Notes: a model not told the origin generated them from the letters alone. 46,511 nt of DNA from Lewinellaceae bacterium (GCA_947459655.1 CANHEE010000008.1:1-46511), one strand, 5' to 3'; shown: positions 1-9,488, counted from the first letter of the stretch. Translations and numbers: made by a program.

Positions 1-230
1 ATGACTGCCTCTCCCTTATCGTATTGTTCCATAGCGGAGTAGCTGTCAATCAACTTCTCAAAATACATCTCAACTCCGGGCTGGTTTTCCCAGAGTTTTT
101 CGTAAAGCGCAGCAGCCTTGCCGTATTCACCGTCTGAAAAGTACTGCAATGCGAGATTAGGATCCTGCGCTTTCGCAAGAGCAGCACATAAGGTAAGTGA
201 AAAGAAGAATATAAATCGTTTCAGAGACAT
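1..230 (-). CDS. Secreted TPR-like protein, 5' part only
   Basis: The gene starts with ATG at 228-230 and runs off the left edge, so only the first 76 codons are visible. The N-terminus is a clear signal peptide (short basic start, then a Phe/Leu/Ala-rich core) with a likely cut after AKA, before QDP. The mature part has the spacing of a tetratricopeptide repeat: a helix with ALQYFSDGEYGKAAALYEKL followed by a second helix with YFEKLIDSY. A periplasmic or outer-membrane TPR role is inferred. The C-terminal domains are outside the window, so no specific function can be given. It lies about 100 bp downstream of the M23 peptidase on the same strand and could be co-transcribed with it. Confidence 0.7.
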   Translation of the reverse strand, partial: MSLKRFIFFFSLTLCAALAKAQDPNLALQYFSDGEYGKAAALYEKLWENQPGVEMYFEKLIDSYSAMEQYDKGEAV

Positions 231-332
231 TTTTTCAGGTTGTGCAATCAATAACGCAAAATCAGGGTGAATTGATGCGGTCCGACAAGTCAATCGCAAC
301 TTTTTTTGCAAAATCCAACCGGTTTACCGCAC

Positions 333-1343
333 TTACTTGAATGCAATGTATTCCGTCGGATCGACACACTTACCGTTCTGCCATAGTTCGAAGTGTAGAT
401 GCGGACCGCTAGTCAGGGTTCCTGTATTGCCAATAATCGCTATTGCCTCACCTGCACGTACAAAAGAGCCTTGTTTCTTGAGCAGTGAAGAACAGTGCTT
501 GTAGGAAGTAAGCACCCCGTGCTGGTGCTGTATAACCATTGTAAAACCGGTTTCAACGGTGTAATCTGCCGAAACCACATAACCATCCATGGCCGCTTTT
601 ATCGGCGTATTCTTTGGCGCCACAAGGTCTATTCCAAGATGACTTTCTCTTGGTTTTAAGCCCCTAATAATCTGTCCGTCAATGGGAGGGGTAAAATAAA
701 GTTGCTCCAACGCCACATCCTTCATGTTGACCGGTGCCGGCCGCGGATTGTTGTCTGTGCCATTGATGATGCTGGCTACACCATTGTTGCGCTCGTACTG
801 TTCCCTGAGTTGACGTTCCTCCTCAATTGTTGGAATATCCATCAAACTATCCGGAATCTGATTGACCGCTTCCTTGGGAATTTCTTTTTTTGTCTCCACA
901 TCCTCCGTCAGCATCTTTTTGAAATAGTCCATGTATGTTTGATTGGACTCCACCTGTCCTTCAAGGTCATCTATTTTATCCAGCAATTCGTAGTATTCAG
1001 CAGCGTCGCCGTAACCAGGCAAATAACTCTTTAGAGGTGTAAATGCGAGCAATGCGATGACGATGAGGGTTACGCCTACAAAAAAGGAGCTGAAAAGTGT
1101 GTAAACACTCATCAGGGATAGGTTATAACTGCCAACCTCCTCGAAGGTCTCCGGGTTCATGATGGTCATGCGGTAGGTGTCCTTCAATCTCTCCCGAAGA
1201 GACCTCTGGGGTTTGTTGGTTGCCGCCGGATCCATCAGATTGGGAAATGCGACCTGCTTTTTCTTAAAAGGACGGGTTACCGTTTCTTTCAGACCCCTCC
1301 ACATGGCAAGACCCGTATCCCTTAAAAGACTTTTTAAACTCAT
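333..1343 (-). CDS. Membrane-anchored M23 (LytM-type) peptidase
   Basis: A 336-residue protein with a basic cytoplasmic N-terminus (1-75), one membrane segment (about 79-103), a short coiled coil (about 115-135), a linker and a C-terminal M23 domain (about 220-336). The zinc-binding signatures are visible: HxxxD as H235/D239, and HLH at 315-317 followed by FE. H235, D239 and H317 are the expected zinc ligands, so the enzyme looks competent. Family members cut peptide cross-links in peptidoglycan or, when degenerate, activate amidases. The periplasmic domain is tethered to the inner membrane, as in many Bacteroidota cell-wall M23 proteins. It is transcribed divergently from the PorW-like gene across a 183-bp gap. 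Confidence 0.9.
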   Translation of the reverse strand: MSLKSLLRDTGLAMWRGLKETVTRPFKKKQVAFPNLMDPAATNKPQRSLRERLKDTYRMTIMNPETFEEVGSYNLSLMSVYTLFSSFFVGVTLIVIALLAFTPLKSYLPGYGDAAEYYELLDKIDDLEGQVESNQTYMDYFKKMLTEDVETKKEIPKEAVNQIPDSLMDIPTIEEERQLREQYERNNGVASIINGTDNNPRPAPVNMKDVALEQLYFTPPIDGQIIRGLKPRESHLGIDLVAPKNTPIKAAMDGYVVSADYTVETGFTMVIQHQHGVLTSYKHCSSLLKKQGSFVRAGEAIAIIGNTGTLTSGPHLHFELWQNGKCVDPTEYIAFK

Positions 1344-1526
1344 TCCTGTTTTTTTGTAAAATAATGCACTAAAATATAATAATTTGCCTCATTTTCAGTT
1401 ATTTCTGTGGTGTTCGGGAAATCTCCTGATACACAAAGAACAATATTCCAGTCTCCGGCAATTCCATAAACGCAGATTTTAACTTTTTAGTAGTTTTTGC
1501 GTATTAATCGAGAAAATATCAAGTAA

Positions 1527-4466
1527 ATGAATAGAATTTACCGGGTGGGTATCAGTTTTCTGATCACCACTTTACTGTGTGCCTGCGTTACGACGAAAAA
1601 GAAAGGAGATGTGCCCTGGCTAAAACGCAACTATCACAGTCTCACCACGAAATACAATTATTTTTACAACGCAAATATACTTCTGCAGGAGGGCATTGCC
1701 AAATTAAATCAGCAACACAGCGATAATTATAACCAGATTCTGGCAATGTATCCCTATTCAGATATGGAAAACGTTGAATCTGTAACGGCAGATATGGATA
1801 AGGCCATTCAAAAAATGTCGACCGCTGCCGCAATTCATAAATACGGGGACTGGGTCGGAGATTGTGCCCTACTGATGGCAAAGGCGCAATATGTCAAAAG
1901 AGACTATGAATCAGCAGAGGAGACCCTCATTTACCTCACGGAGGAATTCAAACCGAATGCAAAACGCAAAAGTGTGCGGGACAAAAAAAGGGAGGCAGAA
2001 ATAAAGAAAGCACTGGCAAAAAAGAAAATCAAGGAGAAAAAGAAACTGGCAGAGGAACGAAAAAAACAGGCTGAGCAACGCAAAAAAGCCAACGAGAGAA
2101 AAAGAAAGGAGGCCGCGAAAAACAAAAAATCAAGTGGAAAGAGTAAAAAGCCGACAGCAAAAACTGAACCGGCTCCGGTAGTTGTTCCTGAAGTCAAAAA
2201 AGAAAAAATAAAAAAAGAGGAAGCCAAACTGGCCTTCGAACCAAAGGATGAAGGTCAGGAAAAACCCAAATCTTATTTCCTCCGCCACCGCCCCGCATAC
2301 CAGGAGGGAATGGCATGGCTGGGAAGAACGCTTACGGAGAGACAAAAATATTCAGAGGCTGAAGAAGTACTTATTTCTCTGCTGAAACAAAAATCAACGT
2401 TCAGAAGCGTGCGCCGACTTGCAGCACAGTTTTATGCCTACAATTTTCTGAAGCAAAAAGAATATGCTAAAGCCGTTCAACCCCTTGAGCGCGCTATAGA
2501 ACTCACCGTCAACCGCCGCGAGAAAGCGCGTTTCTACTTTATCCTCGGACAGATTCAGGAAAAATTATTGCGGGATGCCGAGGCACTTGCAGCATATGAG
2601 AAGGTACTGGATTACAAGAGCATTCCATACGATATGGAATTCAGCGCCCGAATGAATGTCGCACTTTTTGCCTATACCAAAGGTCAGGGATCCGCAGAAA
2701 ATGCACTGAAATCACTACAAAAAATGGCTCGTGAATCCAAGAACGAGGATTATCTCGACCAGATTTATTTTGCCATGGCACAGATTGCCCTTAAAAATAA
2801 CGATAGGAAACTGGCCATAGAAAACCTCCAGAAATCACTCCGCTTCAGCAAAAAAAATCCTGCACAGAAAGGCGAATCCTATCTGTTGATGGCACAGCTC
2901 TACTACTCCTCTGAAAATTTCGTGGCCGCTAAAAATTACTACGACAGTACCATCACCGTGCTTCCAAAAAGCGATGATCGTTATGACGAAGCCAAACGCC
3001 TCGCCATTGGGCTGACAGAGATCTCCAAAAACCTGAAAATTATTCAGGCCAAGGACAGCCTACTCAGAATCGCCTCCATGAGTCCTGAAGACCAGAAGGC
3101 TTTTTGCCTGACCCTCAAACAGAAAGAAATAGAGTCTCAGGAAAAAGCGGAAGCTGCAGCTGCAGCCGCCGCAACTGCAAAAAACGCAGCTGCAGATTTC
3201 AACATTGTGTACGGACCGGGCGTAACACCAAGCACATTTTTTGCCTACAACCCAAAGGGGCTGGTGCAGGGGGCAAGGCAGTTTCAGCAAAAATGGGGTA
3301 AAAACCGAAAACTGGAGGATGACTGGCGTCGCTCCGGAAAGAAAAACAGCAATACGGGTGATAATGTAACTGATGCGGGAAAAGACCAGCAGCAAAAGTC
3401 GCGCAGGGACAGATCAAGCATAAGTGAAGAAGAATTCGGCAAGATGATGACGGCAGTTCCTCAGAACCCCAAAGATATCGATGCCATGAATAACGATGTC
3501 GCCATCGCTTACTATGGCCTTGGCCGCGCATTCCGCGAAGCCGTCCAACGCAATGATAAGTGCATCGTAACCCTGGAAGAATTGCTAAAGCGATTCCCCG
3601 ATACGCCGAAAGAGCTTGAAGCACTTTACTATCTTTATGGTGCATATTCAGATACCGGCAATACAGCTAAAGCCAAGGAATGCTACGACAAAATTGTCAG
3701 CAAATATCCGAACACTACCTATGGTAGAATATTGACAGATCCGGACTTCGCAAAAAAATCAAAAAAGGAAGGACAGGAAATCGAGGATTATTACACCTCA
3801 ACATATACCGCATTCAAAAAGGCGCAGTACCAGATTGCGCTGGACAGGTGCCGGCAGGCTGATACGCTTTTCAAAGCAAAAAACCCATATAAGGCAAAAT
3901 TTGCACTGCTTGCAGCAATGAGCACAGGTTATGTTGCGGGAAAAGAAAAGTACATCCTGGCTATCAAAGAGGTCATCGCCAAATTCCCTGAAACACCGGA
4001 GCAAAAGAGGGCCAAAGAAATTCTCCGCCTGCTTGACGGCGGTGAAGCAGCATACAACGAAATATCAGGGACAGATCCCGGCAAGACCGGTGCGTATAAG
4101 AGGGAAGATGAATCAGTTCATTACATTGTTGTTATATTAAACGATAAGGATGCCAAAATTGAAGATATCAAGACCAAAATTTCTGATTTCAATCAAGACA
4201 ACTACAAGGTTAAAAACCTAAGAGTAGCCAATGTCTTCTTCGGAACAGATTCAGATATTCCTATGCTGGTCGTCAGAAAATTTGAAGAACGCAATGATGC
4301 AATGAAATACTACGATCATCTACAAAAGGTCAGATCGTCAGTAATGCCGGATAAGGTGTCTTTTGACATCTACGCTATCTCTCAAAACAACTACAAAGAG
4401 CTGCTTAAAGATAAAAACGCCGCTGTTTACAATGCTTTTTTTGACTTCGTATACAAACAGAAGTGA
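1527..4466 (+). CDS. porW: PorW/SprE-like T9SS lipoprotein with TPRs
   Basis: A 979-residue protein starting with a lipoprotein signal; the lipobox-like LCAC places the lipidated Cys at residue 20. Just after it, residues about 30-75 carry the conserved opening of the PorW/SprE family (NYHSLTTKYNYFYNA, then a YNQILAMYPY-like block). Residues about 150-260 are an extremely Lys/Glu-rich charged segment. TPR-like helical pairs fill about 260-530 and 650-850, separated by an Ala-rich/polar linker. The last 110 residues form the conserved C-terminal domain (begins VHYIVVILND). PorW/SprE is an outer-membrane lipoprotein of the type IX secretion system that links the translocon to the PorK/N ring. 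The family call rests on architecture and recalled motifs. The long charged insert is the main oddity. A strong terminator follows at 4489. Confidence 0.82.
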   Translation: MNRIYRVGISFLITTLLCACVTTKKKGDVPWLKRNYHSLTTKYNYFYNANILLQEGIAKLNQQHSDNYNQILAMYPYSDMENVESVTADMDKAIQKMSTAAAIHKYGDWVGDCALLMAKAQYVKRDYESAEETLIYLTEEFKPNAKRKSVRDKKREAEIKKALAKKKIKEKKKLAEERKKQAEQRKKANERKRKEAAKNKKSSGKSKKPTAKTEPAPVVVPEVKKEKIKKEEAKLAFEPKDEGQEKPKSYFLRHRPAYQEGMAWLGRTLTERQKYSEAEEVLISLLKQKSTFRSVRRLAAQFYAYNFLKQKEYAKAVQPLERAIELTVNRREKARFYFILGQIQEKLLRDAEALAAYEKVLDYKSIPYDMEFSARMNVALFAYTKGQGSAENALKSLQKMARESKNEDYLDQIYFAMAQIALKNNDRKLAIENLQKSLRFSKKNPAQKGESYLLMAQLYYSSENFVAAKNYYDSTITVLPKSDDRYDEAKRLAIGLTEISKNLKIIQAKDSLLRIASMSPEDQKAFCLTLKQKEIESQEKAEAAAAAAATAKNAAADFNIVYGPGVTPSTFFAYNPKGLVQGARQFQQKWGKNRKLEDDWRRSGKKNSNTGDNVTDAGKDQQQKSRRDRSSISEEEFGKMMTAVPQNPKDIDAMNNDVAIAYYGLGRAFREAVQRNDKCIVTLEELLKRFPDTPKELEALYYLYGAYSDTGNTAKAKECYDKIVSKYPNTTYGRILTDPDFAKKSKKEGQEIEDYYTSTYTAFKKAQYQIALDRCRQADTLFKAKNPYKAKFALLAAMSTGYVAGKEKYILAIKEVIAKFPETPEQKRAKEILRLLDGGEAAYNEISGTDPGKTGAYKREDESVHYIVVILNDKDAKIEDIKTKISDFNQDNYKVKNLRVANVFFGTDSDIPMLVVRKFEERNDAMKYYDHLQKVRSSVMPDKVSFDIYAISQNNYKELLKDKNAAVYNAFFDFVYKQK

Positions 4467-4488
4467 TTCCATTTGATTTGACATGAAA

Positions 4489-4526
4489 AACGAGCGACAG
4501 CACAATCTCTGTCACTCGTTTTTTTT
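4489..4526 (+). terminator. Intrinsic terminator after porW
   Basis: Two 12-nt arms (AACGAGCGACAG and CTGTCACTCGTT) pair with one internal mismatch around an 8-nt loop and run into an uninterrupted T tract. It lies 22 bp after the porW stop codon. Confidence 0.9.
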
Positions 4527-4624
4527 ATGCTAGTATATGCCAACTTTATTACCCAGTCCCATCAATGGGCCGTTCACAAATATCATACAGAATAAAGCAA
4601 CTTTCTCCCTTGCACACAAGTGGG

Positions 4625-5770
4625 TCAGCCCTTCTGCTCTATAGTTCCGTCCGCATGTCGGGCAAAACGGCCCTTCGCCCTATCATGAACCTGATCGTAT
4701 CTTGGCCATGGCCAACCTCCGAATCTGGTCTGATGATACTCTTCAAAGGCCTGATTGATCTCTTCCTTTGTGTTCATTACAAAAGGACCATACTGTATCA
4801 CCGGTTCATTGATTGGTCTGCCCTGGAGTATTAAAATACCAACGTTTTCTGCACCTGCCTTAATCTGAACCATCCCATCGGGCTCAAGTTCAACGGCACT
4901 ATAACGCGGGATAAGCTGATCGTTGAGCGAAATGGAGTTTCCTTCGTAAAAATACATGGTCCTATTGATGCCTGCAGACGCCGGTGGCATAGACCATTCT
5001 GCACCCGCTTCCATCTTAATGTTCCAAACTGCGACTTCGTTGGCTTCATCAGCAGCCCAAGAGTCGGGCGGTGGCGCAGCAGCTTTGATACCATGCAGTT
5101 TCCCGGCAATAACTTCCACTTCAGTTATCAGGTTGGCAGCATCGTTGTAGTGGTATTTCGGGATAACTTCTTTCCACATCATTTTGAAGTGAGGCTCTAC
5201 CAGTTTTTGCTTTGCAGGAAGATTCAACCAGATCTGGAATAGTTCAAGCGGATTGTCCTGCTCGGTGTTGAGCAAGGGAAACATCTCGGCGTGCTGCACT
5301 CCTTTTCCGGCAGTCATCCACTGCACATCTCCATCACCATAACGACCAGCAGCTCCCATTGAATCGGAATGATCTACCATCCCTTTGCGAACGACGGTAA
5401 TGGTCTCAAAACCCTTGTGCGGATGCCCTGGAAAACCAGGGACAACCTTGCCATGGTACATTCGGAATCCGTCCTTAATGATAAAATCATCACCCAGATG
5501 TCTGTCTTTCAGGAAATTCATCTCAGGTCCCATCTGATCATTTCCACGCGGAAAAAAATCTTCATGATGTACGCAAAATAAAAAAGGATCTGCTGTCTCC
5601 CACTGGAAACCAAGTGGTTTGATTTTTTTTATTGGATTAGCCATCTGCTGTGGTTTTTTAGGTGATTTTCTTATTGCTGCAGCAAAATTGTTAAAAGGCA
5701 TTGCCATACTCGCTGCAATCCCAAGCGAAAGACGGGATATAAAGTCTCTTCTTTTAATATTTTTATCCAT
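4625..5770 (-). CDS. Pirin-family protein with Tat signal
   Basis: A 381-residue bicupin of the pirin family. The N-terminus has a twin-arginine export motif (KRRDFIS at 6-12) followed by a hydrophobic stretch ending near residue 33, so it is probably exported folded with its metal. The pirin metal ligands are all present: H116 and H118 in GHPHKGFE, and H160 and E162 in VQHAEM, with spacing nearly the same as in characterised pirins. Some pirins are quercetin 2,3-dioxygenases and others are transcription cofactors; the substrate here cannot be read from sequence. Usual pirins are about 230-300 residues and cytoplasmic, so the extra N-terminal region and Tat signal are notable. It converges on porW and lies downstream of the Fn3 cargo gene, whose terminator separates them. 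Confidence 0.88.
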   Translation of the reverse strand: MDKNIKRRDFISRLSLGIAASMAMPFNNFAAAIRKSPKKPQQMANPIKKIKPLGFQWETADPFLFCVHHEDFFPRGNDQMGPEMNFLKDRHLGDDFIIKDGFRMYHGKVVPGFPGHPHKGFETITVVRKGMVDHSDSMGAAGRYGDGDVQWMTAGKGVQHAEMFPLLNTEQDNPLELFQIWLNLPAKQKLVEPHFKMMWKEVIPKYHYNDAANLITEVEVIAGKLHGIKAAAPPPDSWAADEANEVAVWNIKMEAGAEWSMPPASAGINRTMYFYEGNSISLNDQLIPRYSAVELEPDGMVQIKAGAENVGILILQGRPINEPVIQYGPFVMNTKEEINQAFEEYHQTRFGGWPWPRYDQVHDRAKGRFARHADGTIEQKG

Positions 5771-5821
5771 TGGGAAATACTTTCTAAAAAAACAACGCTG
5801 AATAAAAAGAGTTTACGAAGT

Positions 5822-5858
5822 AAAAAAAATGGCTGCAACGGTTTCCCGAGCAGCCATT
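5822..5858 (-). terminator. Intrinsic terminator after Fn3 cargo gene
   Basis: On the minus strand a perfect 9-bp stem (AATGGCTGC with GCAGCCATT) closes a 13-nt loop and is followed directly by a run of T residues. It begins about 20 bp after the stop codon at 5878. Confidence 0.9.
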
Positions 5859-5877
5859 AAAAACAATCTAAAAATGT

Positions 5878-8574
5878 TTATTCTTTTATCCAGCGCTGAA
5901 CATCGTGCTGAACACCGTTCACTTTAAGTACGACAAAGTACATTCCGGAATTCAGATCACTCTCTTCCATGTTAAACACGTTGTCTCCTGAGTAAACAAG
6001 TCCTGCATCAAATTGTCTGACCAGACGACCCTGGATATCTATAATATCAAAAGTCACTTTTGCTTCTGATTCCAAGGTATAAAATACATTGAACTGCGTA
6101 CCCGGATTAGGAGAAATGACAAGAGACTGCTGCTTTGGACAACCCAGTGTTCCAAAAACTTTGATATCACTCCAAGACGACCATACACTATTGGTGCACA
6201 ACGCCCTTACTTGCCAGATATAACGGGTACAATTGGTTAAGTTGCCAATCGAAAGCGTCTTTGTAGTGATGCTGTCCACTACAGTCCATACTGCATTCAG
6301 ATTAGTGCTTTTTTTGTATCTGACCTGGTACATCAGACCATTTCCTGCCCATGACAGCACGACGCCATTTTGAGTTGACGTATTGTTCAAGTTATAAGGC
6401 TTTACACAAACTGCTGTGACAGGACATCCCTTTGTTACCACTCCCCTAGTCGAACTCCACGCACTTGAAGAAGTAGCAGAACAATTGGCCTTTACACGGA
6501 AAACATACTCTTTGCAACTGAGTAGTCCTGTAGCAGTAAAAGTGTTGCTACTTACGGTTGCTGATGTCCATGTACTACCTGAACTCACCGGAGAAGGTGT
6601 ATACTCAACGGTATATCCAACAGGCAAAGAATTGACACTTGCCCAACTGATGGTAGCGGAAGTACTGTCAGAACTTACATTGCCTATTACAGGCTTGCTA
6701 CAAGTAACAACAACTGCACAGCCTTTGGTTTTGGTATCTCTGATACTGCTCCACGCACTTGAAGAAGTAGCAGAACAATTGGATTTTACACGGAACAAAT
6801 ATCCGGTACACATTTGCAAACCAGTGATGGTCACGCTGTTTGTTGTACTACTGACTGCAGTCCAAACAAGAGGAGTAGTTTGTTGCGAGATGGTGTACTC
6901 AACAGTGTAACTACCAGCACCCGTTGTACCTGAAGTAGACCAGTTTATCGTCGCTTTGGTACTGTCGGCAACTATCGTTCCGATGATAGGTGTTGCACAT
7001 GGAACGATTACAGGACAACCCTTCGTTTTGGTATCTCTGACACTGCTCCATGCACTAGAGGAAGTAGCAGAACAATTGGCTTTTACACGGAACGCATAAC
7101 CTGTACACATCTGCAAGCCGGTGATGGTTGCAGTGGTTGTTGTACTGTTGACTGCCGTCCAGACACTTGTATTTGTAATTGGAGTTGTGGTATATTCCAG
7201 CGTAAAGTTCCCTCCTGCTCCCAGAGTGGAGGAAGACCATGCAACGATAACTTTGGAACTGTCGGCTAGGATATTTCCGATAACGGGCGCGTAGCATGGA
7301 AGAGCACAACCCTTTGTTGTTGCGTCTTTGACACTACTGTAGGCACTTGACTGGGTAGCAGAACAATTCGCCTTTACTCTGAAAAGATATCCCTTACACA
7401 TTTGTAATCCCGTAACTGTTGCACTCAATGAACTGCTGTTAATTGCAGCCCAGACACTTGATGTGCTTAGTGGAGAAGGTGTGTACTCGAGGGTGTAACT
7501 GCCTGCCAATGTGGTGCTGTTACCTACCCATGTGACAGTGGCTTTTGTGCTGTCCGTTGTTACGCTGGTAATACTTGGCGCATAGCAAGGTAAAACGACT
7601 ACGCAACCTTTTGTTTTAGTATCTCTTATGCTACTCCATGCACTTGATGAAGTGGCAGAACAATTTGCTTTTACTCTAAAAACATAACCAGTACACATCT
7701 GCAATCCAGAGATGGTTGCTGAGGTTGAACTGGTATTTACTGCAGTCCACACGCTCGACGAAGACTGTGGTGCAGCAGTATACTCAAGTGTATAGGTAGC
7801 CGTCGCTGCAGTATTGTTGCTAACCCATGAAACTGTGGCCTTGGTGCTGTCAGCAGAAACACTACTAATGTAAGGTGCATTGCAAGGTGTCACTACAACG
7901 CAACCTTTGGTCTTTGTATCACGCACGGAAGAATAAGCACTTGACGATGTAGGGGAACAAACGGATTTTACCCTAAACAAGTAACCCGTACACATCTGAA
8001 GGCCATTGACTGTCAAAGTTGTATTTGCTGTGCTCACAGACTGCCAAATGCTGGAGTTGCTTAGTGGTGAGGGTGTATACTCCACAACATAGTTACCAAC
8101 AGCCGGTGGTGCTACGGTAGCGTACCAGCTCACGGTTGCTTTGGTACTGTCTGAAACGATAGTATTGATGACCGGAGTCGCGCAAACAGTTGCGGTTGCG
8201 CAACCAAGTGTCTTAACATCCTTGTAGGAACTGTAAGGACTGATGGTATTTGAACTACAATTGGTTCTCATCCTGAAAATATAGTTTTTGCAGGAAGTGA
8301 GGCCGTTAATGACAAAAGAAGTACCAGGTGTGTTCACCAAGACGCTTGTCCAGGAACTTGAACTACTAACAGGTGAGGTGGTGTATTCAATCAGGTTGAC
8401 CGTTGACACAGTTCCCATGTTGTTGTTGATCCAGTTGACAGTAACTTTGTTGCTGTCAGGCATCAAAGTAGTGATGGAAGGCGCAAGGCAAGACCCCGGA
8501 TTTTGTGCAATTGACCCGAAGCTGAATGCAGCAAAAAACAGGACAAACAATCGGTGTAACAGGTTCTTTTGCAT
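5878..8574 (-). CDS. Fn3-repeat surface protein, T9SS type A cargo
   Basis: An 898-residue secreted protein with a signal peptide (1-24, cut after SIAQ). Residues about 29-812 are eight tandem fibronectin type III-like repeats of about 95-100 residues. Each starts with a Cys-x-x-Pro block, carries DSTKATVSW and EYT strands, and ends in TKGC. Repeats 1-7 are closely alike; repeat 8 is diverged. The conserved Cys pairs suggest one disulfide per repeat. The last 80 or so residues are a T9SS type A sorting domain (SPNPG start, then FDIIDIQGRLV and SGMYFVVLKV). The protein is therefore expected to cross the outer membrane by T9SS and be anchored or released at the surface. No catalytic domain is seen; an adhesive or structural role is inferred. 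It is monocistronic, with its own terminator. Confidence 0.9.
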   Translation of the reverse strand: MQKNLLHRLFVLFFAAFSFGSIAQNPGSCLAPSITTLMPDSNKVTVNWINNNMGTVSTVNLIEYTTSPVSSSSSWTSVLVNTPGTSFVINGLTSCKNYIFRMRTNCSSNTISPYSSYKDVKTLGCATATVCATPVINTIVSDSTKATVSWYATVAPPAVGNYVVEYTPSPLSNSSIWQSVSTANTTLTVNGLQMCTGYLFRVKSVCSPTSSSAYSSVRDTKTKGCVVVTPCNAPYISSVSADSTKATVSWVSNNTAATATYTLEYTAAPQSSSSVWTAVNTSSTSATISGLQMCTGYVFRVKANCSATSSSAWSSIRDTKTKGCVVVLPCYAPSITSVTTDSTKATVTWVGNSTTLAGSYTLEYTPSPLSTSSVWAAINSSSLSATVTGLQMCKGYLFRVKANCSATQSSAYSSVKDATTKGCALPCYAPVIGNILADSSKVIVAWSSSTLGAGGNFTLEYTTTPITNTSVWTAVNSTTTTATITGLQMCTGYAFRVKANCSATSSSAWSSVRDTKTKGCPVIVPCATPIIGTIVADSTKATINWSTSGTTGAGSYTVEYTISQQTTPLVWTAVSSTTNSVTITGLQMCTGYLFRVKSNCSATSSSAWSSIRDTKTKGCAVVVTCSKPVIGNVSSDSTSATISWASVNSLPVGYTVEYTPSPVSSGSTWTSATVSSNTFTATGLLSCKEYVFRVKANCSATSSSAWSSTRGVVTKGCPVTAVCVKPYNLNNTSTQNGVVLSWAGNGLMYQVRYKKSTNLNAVWTVVDSITTKTLSIGNLTNCTRYIWQVRALCTNSVWSSWSDIKVFGTLGCPKQQSLVISPNPGTQFNVFYTLESEAKVTFDIIDIQGRLVRQFDAGLVYSGDNVFNMEESDLNSGMYFVVLKVNGVQHDVQRWIKE
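6139..8490 (-). repeat. Eight tandem Fn3-coding repeats
   Basis: Repeat units of about 285-300 bp lie head to tail inside the Fn3 cargo gene. Blocks around 6720-6780, 7020-7080, 7320-7380 and 7620-7680 are nearly the same at the DNA level (the part encoding CSATSSSAWSS and TKGC). This implies recent duplication or gene conversion among units. Confidence 0.85.
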
Positions 8575-8834
8575 AGAATTGATATTTTGGTGAAAAATAA
8601 ATGTTCTTTTTCAGAGTTATACAACCGTGTTTCGGATCTGAAAAAACAATTGTAATGAATATAGCGTTCCGATAGGATGCTTACACAGAAGTCAATTTTG
8701 AGAGGAGAAAGGTTGCAGGCAATGTCGTAATTTCTGTGATGACTCCGCAAATATATGCTTTTTAAGCTTGATTTCAAAATTTTCAGCGGTATATCTTAAG
8801 TCCGTCTGATTTTTAATAATTTTACAGAAAAAAC

Positions 8835-9473
8835 ATGCCGCTGAAATACATAAAATGGCACTCGGACCTCACCCGACTCGGAATCTGGAAGATGGAGGAG
8901 CCTGATGAATGGTATGAAAACCAGCTCTTACTTTCGGCTTCTGAAACAGATGAATTGAACAGCCTTTCGGCAAAAAAAAGAAGGGAATGGCTCGCCTCCA
9001 GATGGCTGCTGCAGTATTTAATAGGAACAAATCATCGAGTGTATACACAACGTGACGAGTTCGGCAAACCTCATCTTTGTGATTCCGGACTTTTCATTTC
9101 TTTGAGCCATTCTTCAGATTTGGTAGCGGTAATTGTTTCCTCAGTTGCATGCGGGATTGATATACAGCACTTTACACCGAAAATTGAAATAATTGCAGAT
9201 AAATTCATGAGCGTAGCTGACAAAAACGCAATGAATGAACACAATAAGAGAACACTTCTGACAGTTTTCTGGGGGGCAAAAGAAAGTCTCTATAAAGCTT
9301 ACGGAAAAAAAGAGCTGGATTTCAGGGAAGACATACGCATCCAAACCTTTGATTTTGACCCTCTTGAAGGTTGTTTTGGCGGACAAGTCACTAAGGGTCA
9401 ATTTGTGGCAGATTACAGGGTGTACTACCTAAACACCGAATCATACGCATTATCTTACTGCATGAAAAACTAA
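8835..9473 (+). CDS. 4'-phosphopantetheinyl transferase (Sfp-type)
   Basis: A 212-residue member of the phosphopantetheinyl transferase superfamily, which moves the phosphopantetheine arm of CoA onto a carrier-protein serine. Visible motifs in order are KRREWLASRWLL (48-59), DEFGKPHL (74-81), ISLSHSSD (88-95), GIDIQ (107-111, with Mg-binding D109), and WGAKESLYKAYG (146-157, with K149, E150 and K154). The length fits the Sfp/HetI class rather than the short AcpS class. The residue after the GID motif is Gln instead of the usual Glu. The carrier substrate (fatty-acid ACP or another) cannot be inferred because no synthase gene is nearby. The yraN gene follows 15 bp downstream, so the two are probably an operon. 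Confidence 0.9.
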   Translation: MPLKYIKWHSDLTRLGIWKMEEPDEWYENQLLLSASETDELNSLSAKKRREWLASRWLLQYLIGTNHRVYTQRDEFGKPHLCDSGLFISLSHSSDLVAVIVSSVACGIDIQHFTPKIEIIADKFMSVADKNAMNEHNKRTLLTVFWGAKESLYKAYGKKELDFREDIRIQTFDFDPLEGCFGGQVTKGQFVADYRVYYLNTESYALSYCMKN

Positions 9474-9488
9474 ACAACAAATATAAGC

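Noticed and set aside
1344-1526. Promoters in the divergent gap between the M23 and porW genes
   Set aside because: Several near matches to TAnnTTTG exist on both strands, but none is exact and none has a well-placed TTG, so no position can be supported.
3199-3645. Minus-strand reading frame of 148 codons
   Set aside because: It is antisense inside porW, has a composition unlike real proteins here (many Cys and His), and has no start signals.
6416-6910. Plus-strand reading frame of 164 codons
   Set aside because: It lies wholly inside the Fn3 cargo gene on the other strand, has no ribosome-binding site, and simply mirrors the repeats.
6139-8490. CRISPR-like regular repeats
   Set aside because: The repeat period is about 290 bp and in frame with a protein, with no short direct repeats and unique spacers.
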